In this document: one piece after another, positions 1 to 5,175 of the stretch | How positions within the stretch are numbered: position 1 is the stretch's first letter | How the letters are laid out: the number at the start of each line of letters is the position of its first letter | DNA from: Ruminococcaceae bacterium UBA6842 | Lineage (GTDB): Bacteria > Bacillota > Clostridia > Oscillospirales > Acutalibacteraceae | Length of the DNA stretch: 7,358 nt | Reading direction: 5' to 3' | Assembly (NCBI GenBank): GCA_002451855.1 | Contig: DKDS01000013.1 | Coordinates: forward strand, 22,783 to 30,140 | Position numbers and translations under genes: made by a program | Notes under the pieces: model-generated | The model's database searches: none | What the model saw: the letters and a program-made list of their open reading frames with translations, nothing else | Told to the model about the DNA's origin: nothing

Positions 1-782
1 AGTATCATTTTACCGTAGGGAGAAGCTGTTTCCTGATAATCGTCAGGCTCAATCGCCGGCAGATCAGGAACATACACCGTTCCCTTTTTATCGGTAACAT
101 AAATGTTGTCGTAATATATTGTAACTCCGTAGCCCGGATTATCTTCATAAAAACGGAAAAAATTTACCTTTGTAAAATCAATATTCCCGACCTTATACGA
201 ATCCGGAATTGACAGATAAAACTCATTCCATCCCTTTTTAAGAACAGAACGCGGAATTACCCAGGATATTTCTTCCTTATCGAACGTGCCCGAGCTTGTC
301 AGCTCAAACCATAACGCTCTCTTGGTTTTCTCAGGGTCGTTTATATAGACTGAAATATGCAGGCTGCCGTTTTTATATTTCGAAATATCAACGGGCTTAT
401 CAAACACGCCTGTACCTATGGCGCTGTTAGAGGACTGCCTGCCGAACGAGCCCTTTCCCTGAACATATTTTCCCTTTTTCTGTACGAGCATTATATTGGT
501 AGAGGTGCTGAAGGGCTTGGTATCGTCACAGTCTATAAGCATTAAGCCTACATCGTTATTCGGATTTCCGAGGTCCTCAGGCTCAACCTTGTTGTAAACT
601 ACCCTTTTTATATACTCTATTATATTTTCCGCCGGCGTAACTGGTGTTTTATCGTTTCCGCCGCTGCTGCCGCCGCGCGGCAGCAGCAGACATATAGCCG
701 TTGCGGCAAGTAGTATTATTACAGCCGAAGCACCCAATATCAGCGCAAGGCTTTTATTTGATATTTTTTTCTTGCCTGCCAC
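1..782 (-). CDS. Membrane-anchored extracellular beta-sandwich protein, 3' end cut by window edge
   Basis: The frame is open from a GTG at 782-780 to the left edge and gives 260 residues without a stop. The start is fixed by a strong AGGAGGT six bases upstream. Residues 1-10 are lysine-rich (MAGKKKISNK), residues 11-34 form one hydrophobic helix, and residues 35-50 are a Gly/Ser/Pro linker, so the bulk should lie outside the cell on an uncleaved N-terminal anchor. Residues 53-230 read as a beta-sandwich of the galactose-binding/CBM type: 'DISKYKNGSLHISVYI', then 'KKGWNEFYLSIPDSYK', then 'FFRFYEDN' and 'IYYDNIYV'. The same strand order (GWN-lp-INxFR) occurs in the repeats of the two large neighbours. 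It starts four bases after the preceding stop and is probably translationally coupled. Substrate binding to carbohydrate is inference; any C-terminal enzyme domain would lie outside the window. Confidence 0.88.
   Translation of the reverse strand, partial: MAGKKKISNKSLALILGASAVIILLAATAICLLLPRGGSSGGNDKTPVTPAENIIEYIKRVVYNKVEPEDLGNPNNDVGLMLIDCDDTKPFSTSTNIMLVQKKGKYVQGKGSFGRQSSNSAIGTGVFDKPVDISKYKNGSLHISVYINDPEKTKRALWFELTSSGTFDKEEISWVIPRSVLKKGWNEFYLSIPDSYKVGNIDFTKVNFFRFYEDNPGYGVTIYYDNIYVTDKKGTVYVPDLPAIEPDDYQETASPYGKMI
663..687 (-). other. Very GC-rich perfect inverted repeat inside the coding sequence
   Basis: Arms 663-673 (GCTGCTGCCGC) and 677-687 (GCGGCAGCAGC) are perfect 11-base complements around a 3-base spacer. 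On the transcript they form an 11-bp stem of almost only G-C pairs. It encodes the junction between the membrane helix and the Gly/Ser linker (residues 32-40). The fold is seen in the sequence; any role in pausing or mRNA processing is inference. Confidence 0.6.
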
Positions 783-786
783 AATA

Positions 787-3700
787 TTACCTCCTGCCGT
801 TTTTAATGCGTTTGCGCCCGATAATGTAAACTGCCGCAGACGACGCTATCAGTGCCGCAAGCCATACGGCGGGGTTGGCGCTGTCGCCCGTTTTCGGTGC
901 TTTATCGGACTTATTTCCGTTTTCCGAAGAATTATTTTTGCCTGTGTCGTTTGTACCGTCGTTATCGGTGTTATTGCTCTTATTATCATCAAATGAACCC
1001 GTTGCGGCCTTTACAAACGCTCCGACGCTTATCAGCTCCTCACATTCGGGGCAGTACATATCGCCTGTATATCCGTTTGTGATTGCGGTGGCGGCATTTT
1101 CGTTTACCTTTACAAGCATACTTGTGCCGTCCGCATATGTATGAGAGCAGGATTTAATGTCAAGCTGAATAATATGCCTGTTAGAATCCGCCGCTCCGCC
1201 GTATTCGGGCGAGAATGATTTTTTAAGAGACGGTGAATAATACTGAATAGCCATTTTGCTGCCGTCGTTACTGAAACGCATAATTCCGAGCATACCGAGC
1301 GGCTTGTAGGTATAATATGTTTCGTCAACATCCGCCGCGCTTATCATAAAGACGGGTACGCTGCCGCCGTTTGCGTTACTTTCGGTCTTGGCCGCAATAG
1401 CTCCCTTACCGTTGCCGGAACCGCTGCAAAGTATCATTTTGATATTTCCGCAGCCGCTGAGAGCGTTCCAAATGCTTGAGGTGTCCGCTCCCGCATTGCC
1501 GCCGACAGAGCTGTCGGAAGCGGTATATCCCGCTTCGCCCGAATTCAGGTAGTTGCCGTCTCCGTCAATATACGCCGCGGTTGTAAGAATAACATTATCG
1601 TCCGAGTATTCTGATATAACGGATTTCGCCCATTCAAGTACAGAAGCACGCGGATACGCTTCAAGCTGTAAAATCATCCACTTAATATGATTTACATTAA
1701 ATCTGTAATACGAGTTTTCGGTGGAAGAAACCCCCGAAGTGTCCTCAAAGCTTCCCGAATAAGCTGCCGACGCGGCAGTGGAAGCTATCGCGTCTTTTCC
1801 GAAATAGTTTTGATATAAGGAGGTGTTGCGCTCCGATATATCCTTCTTGTAATCAAGATTGCCTGCAAGCGCGCTCCATGAAATATCGTTATTGAATATT
1901 TCGAAGCCCTTTAAAGCCCTTTTATAAGCCGCGTCGGAAGTGCTTCCGGCATAGCTTCCTCCGGCAATAATATGCTTTATGTTTTCCTTACCTGCATTTG
2001 CCGATATCCACTCCGACATGGTAAGCCATGTTTCGTTATATTTATCGTTCTTAGTAAGCGCCTGCATATCGGGCACAAAAACAACCGTCCAATAGTTTTC
2101 CTTTAAGCCTGTCGGCTTGCTGTAATCAATCCAGTCGTCCGCTCTCGTACCCTTGAATTTAGCATAATTGCCGTAGGATGAAATATCAGCCATCTTTTCT
2201 GTGACATACTCTATATTGCCGAGCAGCGGCCAACAGCCGAGAAGTCCGGATGTTTTTTCATTCAATCCGTTTTCTACCGTTCCGGCAACTTTAGGCACGA
2301 TATTATTTTTTATCTCCTCTGCAGTGCGCGCAGTCTTCCAAATTCTTATGTCGGCTATCGAGCCTTTCATAATCTGACCGCCGGAGGCGTCCGCTCCTAT
2401 ACGGTGAATAATTCCCGGCTCCTGTATGTCGGAAGCCTTTACTGTACTTTTTGCAACAAAGTCGCCGTTAATATAGAAGCTGATAAAACCGTCGTCCTCG
2501 CGTACAGCCGCTATATCGGTCCATTCGCCTGTAAAGACATTTCTGATCAGTGTAAATTGCTTGTCTCCGTATACAAGAGACGGGTATCCCTTATTTGTCA
2601 CAAACAGCGCATAACGCCCGCCGTCACCAGCTTTATTTGTGTTTGAGAATATCATATAATTGGATTCAAGGCTTAATGGGTTAATACCCTCGGTCACCGT
2701 CACGGTATCGGGCTTTTCCGCACCGTTCAAATCAACTATTTTGAAGCCACCCAGCCGCTGCATACGGACATTGCTTGTATTTTTGCAGCCGTGAAGCCTA
2801 AAAGCGTTAATACCGTCTGACAGCTTAAAATCGTTGGTTACATTAAATTTACTGAGCGGTATAACTATATGGTTCCAACCCGATTTAACGCTTACGGAAG
2901 CGGCGGAATATGTGAGATTGGGTTTTCCGTCCTCTCCGGCAGACGCATTTGAAAGACGAAGCTGTCCGTTTTCGAAAAGCTTGCCGGCAGTTTCGCTGTA
3001 AGCCCAGAAATCGAGCGCTAAGCTTTCAATATCACGCTTGCCGAACGACATATTTAAGTTATCGGTATATGCGGTAAGCGTTTTATTGTTCGATGTGAAT
3101 TGTATGTATTTCTCTCCGACGCCGATTTCGTCCGCGGCACCTGCCGTACCCACGGTAATATCCGAGGACTTCAATCCGCCTATAAGATTAGCGGTACTGC
3201 CGCCGTCACGAAGCTCCCATTCGGTTTGCTTTTGAATTATAAGCTTAAAATCACCGAGCCGCTGCATACGGACATTGCTTGTATTTTTACAGCCGTTTAT
3301 TCTGAAAGAATTTATGCCGTCGGAAAGCTTAAAATTGTTGGACGAAACAAAAGAGGATAAGGGAAGCTCTATATAGTTCCAGCCTGCTTTCACCTGAATA
3401 TTTGCGGCATAATATGAAAGGTTGGGCTTGTTGTCCTCACCCGACGATTTATTTGAAATTCGTATCTGACCGCCATCAAAAAGCTTGCCCGCGGTTTCGC
3501 TGTACGCCCAAAAAGCAAGCGAAAGATTTTCAAGACCGTATTCGCTTACATCTATTCCGAGGTCGTTTACGAATGCGGTAAAGGTTTTATTGTCAGATGT
3601 AAATTCGGTATACTTAACACCGGCGCCCGGAGCGTCCGCCGCAGATGTCATACCGTAGGTGAAATCGCTTGCCTTTAAGCCGCCGATTATATTTGTTTTG

Positions 3701-4893
3701 CTGTCGCCGGCGCGCAAAAGCCGCTCGGAATCGCTTAAAACAACAAGCTGAATATCACAAATACGCTGAGTGCGTATATTAGCGGTGTTTTTACAGCCGT
3801 GAAGCCTGAATGTATTTATTCCGTCCGAAAACTTAAAATCGTTAACGGCGGTAAATTTGCTCAACGGAAGCTCAATGTAATTCCAGCCCGCCTCGACATT
3901 CACGGTATTTGCATAGTAATAAAGATACGGCTTGCCGTCCTCGCCTGACGCTTGATTTGAAATTCGTATCTGACCGCCGTCAAAAAGCTTGCCCGCAGTT
4001 TCACTGTATGTCCAGAACGCAACGGCAAGATCTCCGATTTCATAATCGCCGGTAACTATATTCAAATCATTATTAAAAGCGGTAAATGTATTGCCCGAAG
4101 ACTTAATTTCTATAAATTTCTTTCCGGCACCCGGCGTGTCCGCGTCGGTCGTAACACCGGTCACGGCATCCTCCGCTTTTATGCCGCCGACAATGTTGGA
4201 TTTATCGCCGCCCGCACGGAGGGTCCATGTATTTGTTATTGTAAATGAGCTTTTAATGCCGGCTTCTATTGTCATTGGAACTTCAGATAATTTATTGCTT
4301 AACTGAAGATATGTGTCCGCCGTTTTTTCATTGCCGAATTCAAGACCCAAAGCTCTGCTGTCCTTGATTTTTACCGATTTAAGAACAGCGCTTCCGCCCT
4401 GCGCGTTAACAGTAGAGAAAATGCGGAAATAGTTTATCGGCTTTCTCACGGTAAAGCCTCTGTCGCTGTTAACACATTCGTAATTGGCTTCCGAAAGTTT
4501 AAGGTTCAAGGTGTTATCGCCGATATTGAGTGCCTGACCCACAAGGCTCCATGTAAGGACGGCGTTATCAACCTTATCCTGAGTTAATTGCACTCTGCCC
4601 GAGGATAAGGAATTAAGAGCATTTTCATCTTTGATTTCAAATACTACTTCAAGCGACAGATCCTCAAGCTCTAAATATTCCGGAATATTAATTCCCGCAT
4701 TTTTGATTTCCCGTACTAAACCGCCGCTGCCGCTTTTCGAAAAGGGCGTTTCACCCGAATAAAGCTGCCACTCGGTTATTACGGTGTTATCCGCATTGCA
4801 AAAAAGCGAAGCCCCTCCGCTTATAAGCGCTGCCTGAACACATAAAATCACTGCGCATAAAACCGCCAACAAGCGTTTTAATTTATTGTCCAT
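787..4893 (-). CDS. Cell-wall-anchored giant surface protein: split LamG jellyroll, three repeats, degenerate phosphoesterase fold
   Basis: This complete gene of 1368 residues starts at ATG 4893; a TTG directly upstream (4896) is also in frame but only three bases from GGGTGAG. Domains in order: signal peptide (1-35: KLKR, then a hydrophobic stretch); an N-terminal beta-sandwich (about 38-180); the first strands of a LamG/ConA jellyroll (182-216, 'TYLQLSNKL' and 'MTIEAGIK'); three tandem 168-residue beta-sandwich repeats (221-724); the rest of the jellyroll (744-919, including 'MKGSIADIRIWKTARTAEEI'); a calcineurin-like phosphoesterase fold (934-1229) with most metal ligands replaced; a possible metal site (CSH at 1249-1251, CPEC at 1281-1284); an Asn/Ser/Asp linker (1300-1331); and an APKTGD sorting signal, hydrophobic helix and RKR tail. 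It is probably a non-catalytic surface binding or adhesion protein; the ligand is unknown. It is a paralogue of the partial gene at 5176-7358. Confidence 0.96.
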   Translation of the reverse strand: MDNKLKRLLAVLCAVILCVQAALISGGASLFCNADNTVITEWQLYSGETPFSKSGSGGLVREIKNAGINIPEYLELEDLSLEVVFEIKDENALNSLSSGRVQLTQDKVDNAVLTWSLVGQALNIGDNTLNLKLSEANYECVNSDRGFTVRKPINYFRIFSTVNAQGGSAVLKSVKIKDSRALGLEFGNEKTADTYLQLSNKLSEVPMTIEAGIKSSFTITNTWTLRAGGDKSNIVGGIKAEDAVTGVTTDADTPGAGKKFIEIKSSGNTFTAFNNDLNIVTGDYEIGDLAVAFWTYSETAGKLFDGGQIRISNQASGEDGKPYLYYYANTVNVEAGWNYIELPLSKFTAVNDFKFSDGINTFRLHGCKNTANIRTQRICDIQLVVLSDSERLLRAGDSKTNIIGGLKASDFTYGMTSAADAPGAGVKYTEFTSDNKTFTAFVNDLGIDVSEYGLENLSLAFWAYSETAGKLFDGGQIRISNKSSGEDNKPNLSYYAANIQVKAGWNYIELPLSSFVSSNNFKLSDGINSFRINGCKNTSNVRMQRLGDFKLIIQKQTEWELRDGGSTANLIGGLKSSDITVGTAGAADEIGVGEKYIQFTSNNKTLTAYTDNLNMSFGKRDIESLALDFWAYSETAGKLFENGQLRLSNASAGEDGKPNLTYSAASVSVKSGWNHIVIPLSKFNVTNDFKLSDGINAFRLHGCKNTSNVRMQRLGGFKIVDLNGAEKPDTVTVTEGINPLSLESNYMIFSNTNKAGDGGRYALFVTNKGYPSLVYGDKQFTLIRNVFTGEWTDIAAVREDDGFISFYINGDFVAKSTVKASDIQEPGIIHRIGADASGGQIMKGSIADIRIWKTARTAEEIKNNIVPKVAGTVENGLNEKTSGLLGCWPLLGNIEYVTEKMADISSYGNYAKFKGTRADDWIDYSKPTGLKENYWTVVFVPDMQALTKNDKYNETWLTMSEWISANAGKENIKHIIAGGSYAGSTSDAAYKRALKGFEIFNNDISWSALAGNLDYKKDISERNTSLYQNYFGKDAIASTAASAAYSGSFEDTSGVSSTENSYYRFNVNHIKWMILQLEAYPRASVLEWAKSVISEYSDDNVILTTAAYIDGDGNYLNSGEAGYTASDSSVGGNAGADTSSIWNALSGCGNIKMILCSGSGNGKGAIAAKTESNANGGSVPVFMISAADVDETYYTYKPLGMLGIMRFSNDGSKMAIQYYSPSLKKSFSPEYGGAADSNRHIIQLDIKSCSHTYADGTSMLVKVNENAATAITNGYTGDMYCPECEELISVGAFVKAATGSFDDNKSNNTDNDGTNDTGKNNSSENGNKSDKAPKTGDSANPAVWLAALIASSAAVYIIGRKRIKNGRR
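789..795 (-). promoter_or_regulatory. Ribosome binding site of the membrane-anchored gene, overlapping the upstream stop codon
   Basis: Minus-strand AGGAGGT lies six bases before the GTG start at 782. The TAA stop of the preceding gene (789-787) begins at the last T of this site, reading AGGAGGTAA. Terminating ribosomes therefore sit on the next gene's Shine-Dalgarno sequence. This supports both the GTG start and co-translation of the two genes. Confidence 0.85.
790..903 (-). other. Cell-wall sorting signal (APKTGD, membrane helix, basic tail)
   Basis: The last 38 residues of the giant protein read KSDKAPKTGD, then a hydrophobic stretch (AVWLAALIASSAAVYIIG), then RKRIKNGRR. This is the tripartite layout of a sortase substrate. 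The motif is APxTG, not LPxTG. Similar xPxTGD variants are known in Clostridia, but whether a sortase cleaves this one is inference. The signal places the C-terminus on the cell wall with the other domains outside. Confidence 0.8.
1207..2094 (-). other. Calcineurin-like phosphoesterase fold lacking its metal ligands (pseudoenzyme candidate)
   Basis: The segment (residues 934-1229) follows the bacterial 'PDTQ' phosphoesterase layout motif by motif. Motif I is kept as VPDMQ (D942). The usual hlGDivd is IIAGGSYAG, with Ser980 replacing the metal-bridging Asp. The usual GNHD is GNLD, with Leu1013 replacing His. The 'vivltHaYl' strand is VILTTAAYI, with Ala1106 replacing His. The usual GHxH is GSGN (1158-1161), with both His lost. 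The closing strand 'IQYYSP' matches the family's usual tYSP. The substitutions are seen; the motif alignment relies on family knowledge and was made by eye. Confidence 0.75.
2137..2664 (-). other. LamG/ConA-type jellyroll, main (second) segment
   Basis: Residues 744-919 hold the usual LamG_3-type strands: 'YMIFSNTN', 'YALFVTNKGYPSLVYGD', 'GEWTDIAAV', 'GFISFYINGDFVA', 'HRIGADA' and 'GSIADIRIWKTARTAEEI'. A 'GLLGCWPLLG...DISSYGNYAKF' segment follows, corresponding to the 'GLvgyWpl...DsSgng' element of the family. The expected first strands are not directly upstream; they sit before the three repeats at 4246-4350. Confidence 0.75.
2722..3225 (-). repeat. Beta-sandwich repeat 3 of the giant protein
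   Basis: This 168-residue unit starts at TEWELRDGG. It carries the shared landmarks FWAYSETAGKLFENGQLRLS, GWNHIVIPLSKF, SDGINAFRLHGCKN and NVRMQRLGGFKI. It keeps exact 504-base register with repeats 1 and 2. The fold reads as a galactose-binding-like/CBM-type beta-sandwich; ligand binding is inference. Confidence 0.85.
3226..3729 (-). repeat. Beta-sandwich repeat 2 of the giant protein
   Basis: This 168-residue unit starts at SERLLRAGD, where Arg replaces the Trp seen at the start of the other copies. The landmarks are FWAYSETAGKLFDGGQIRIS, GWNYIELPLSSF, SDGINSFRINGCKN and NVRMQRLGDFKL. DNA at 3451-3491 nearly matches repeat 1, while DNA at 3257-3288 is identical to repeat 3, so this copy is a mosaic of its two neighbours. 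Confidence 0.85.
3730..4233 (-). repeat. Beta-sandwich repeat 1 of the giant protein
   Basis: This 168-residue unit starts at NTWTLRAGG. The landmarks are FWTYSETAGKLFDGGQIRIS, GWNYIELPLSKF and SDGINTFRLHGCKN. It is the most divergent copy at its C-terminal end, with 'NIRTQRICDIQLV' in place of 'NVRMQRLGDFKL', and carries an extra Cys there. Confidence 0.85.
4246..4350 (-). other. LamG/ConA-type jellyroll, first segment, separated from the rest by the repeats
   Basis: Residues 182-216 read ALGLEFGNEKTADTYLQLS, then 'LSEVPMTIEAGIK'. This is the usual opening of a bacterial LamG domain ('leFdG..dYlel...l...ptTiEaWvk'). In an ordinary LamG domain the next element is the 'ilsk/ifgn' strand; here that element ('MIFSNTN') appears about 530 residues later, after three repeats. 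The paralogue has the same arrangement at 7255-7356. Confidence 0.65.
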
Positions 4894-4899
4894 CAAGGT

Positions 4900-4910
4900 C
4901 TCACCCTTTC
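4900..4910 (-). promoter_or_regulatory. Ribosome binding site of the giant protein, decides ATG over TTG
   Basis: The minus-strand sequence GAAAGGGTGAG precedes TTG (4896) and ATG (4893). Its GGGTGAG part lies six bases from the ATG but only three from the TTG, so ATG is preferred. The site is imperfect compared with the AGGAG sites of the two other starts in the window. Confidence 0.6.
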
Positions 4911-4916
4911 CGATTT

Positions 4917-4966
4917 AAAAATAGGCGTGAAAGCATATAAAGCACATATACCCTCACACCTACTTT
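4917..4966 (-). terminator. Long hairpin with U-tract: intrinsic terminator or intercistronic attenuator
   Basis: On the minus transcript the arm 4962-4946 (UAGGUGUGAGGGUAUAU) pairs with 4938-4922 (AUAUGCUUUCACGCCUA). This is a continuous 17-bp stem with four G-U pairs and a loop of about 7 bases, followed by UUUUU at 4921-4917. AAAG upstream (4966-4963) can also pair with the U-tract, as in classic bidirectional terminators. It lies after the peptide gene and only 23 bases before the giant gene's ATG. It therefore either ends most transcripts from upstream or tunes how much reaches the giant gene. Confidence 0.65.
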
Positions 4967-4984
4967 GCTACTTACTTATTAAAA

Positions 4985-5003
4985 TTAACTGAGCATCAGT
5001 TAA
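4985..5003 (-). other. Short perfect hairpin covering the peptide gene's stop codon
   Basis: TTAACTGA (4985-4992) and TCAGTTAA (4996-5003) are perfect 8-base complements around a 3-base loop, followed on the minus transcript by UUUU. The stem includes the TAA stop of the small gene. It is A/T-rich and likely weak as a terminator. It could protect the 3' end of the short message, or be a protein-binding dyad. Confidence 0.45.
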
Positions 5004-5140
5004 AAGAATTCGCCGAAATCACCTGTATCGGTATCGCCGCCGATACCTCCGTCCGTCAGACCGGGAGTGCCGGATGTGTAAACAACATCGGATACATCGA
5101 AGTATATGATTTCAAGATATGCAGATTCAAATTTCTTCAT
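5000..5140 (-). CDS. 46-residue acidic, glycine-rich microprotein of unknown function
   Basis: ATG at 5140 follows AAGGAG with a nine-base spacer and reads through 46 codons to TAA at 5002-5000. The N-terminal half is MKKFESAYLEIIYFDVSDVV; the C-terminal half begins YTSGTPG, then has GGIGGDTD, and ends GDFGEFF. It has nine acidic residues, only two lysines (both at the start), eight glycines and no cysteine. There is no convincing signal peptide or membrane helix. From memory it resembles small uncharacterised peptides of gut Clostridia and Bacteroides with a 'MKKYE.P.-hydrophobic-DV[IV]-TSG' layout. The charged N-terminal half followed by a Gly/Thr/Asp tail is also leader-core-like, but no modification enzyme is visible here. 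It lies 35 bases after one surface gene and 106 bases before its paralogue, so it probably shares the upstream transcript. Function unknown. Confidence 0.8.
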   Translation of the reverse strand: MKKFESAYLEIIYFDVSDVVYTSGTPGLTDGGIGGDTDTGDFGEFF

Positions 5141-5149
5141 TTCAATTTT

Positions 5150-5155
5150 CTCCTT
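5150..5155 (-). promoter_or_regulatory. Ribosome binding site of the microprotein gene
   Basis: Minus-strand AAGGAG sits nine bases before the ATG at 5140. It is a clear Shine-Dalgarno sequence in an otherwise A/T-rich 35-base gap and is the main evidence that this short frame is translated. Confidence 0.8.
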
Positions 5156-5175
5156 ATTATTACTTCGAAATGTTG

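Noticed and set aside
772..1144. Three overlapping plus-strand frames (772-996, 852-1082, 875-1144)
   Set aside because: They lie opposite the C-terminal coding region of the giant protein, overlap one another in different frames, have low-complexity translations and show no good ribosome binding site. They are antisense shadows.
1110..1331. Minus-strand 73-codon frame inside the giant gene
   Set aside because: It overlaps the giant protein in another frame and has no ribosome binding site; the giant gene's frame is clearly the coding one.
1502..1517. Inverted repeat CCGACAG/CTGTCGG
   Set aside because: It is a 7-bp dyad with a 2-base spacer inside coding sequence and no U-tract. A 2-base loop is too tight, and one such dyad is expected by chance in several kilobases.
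2404..4306. Further plus-strand frames of 65-86 codons within the repeats and jellyroll
   Set aside because: All are antisense to a well-supported coding sequence. Some recur only because the underlying repeats recur. No start context or recognisable motif supports them.
4792..4893. Lipoprotein signal at the giant protein's N-terminus
   Set aside because: The cysteines (around residues 13, 18 and 32) are not preceded by a lipobox of the [LVI][AST][GA]C form. An ordinary signal peptide fits better, and the C-terminal sorting signal already supplies an anchor.
4917..4946. Possible sigma-A promoter for the giant gene using TATTTT near 4923-4918
   Set aside because: The matching -35 position (TGTGCT at 4946-4941) is poor and the hexamer lies within the hairpin and U-tract. 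I could not support a promoter call.
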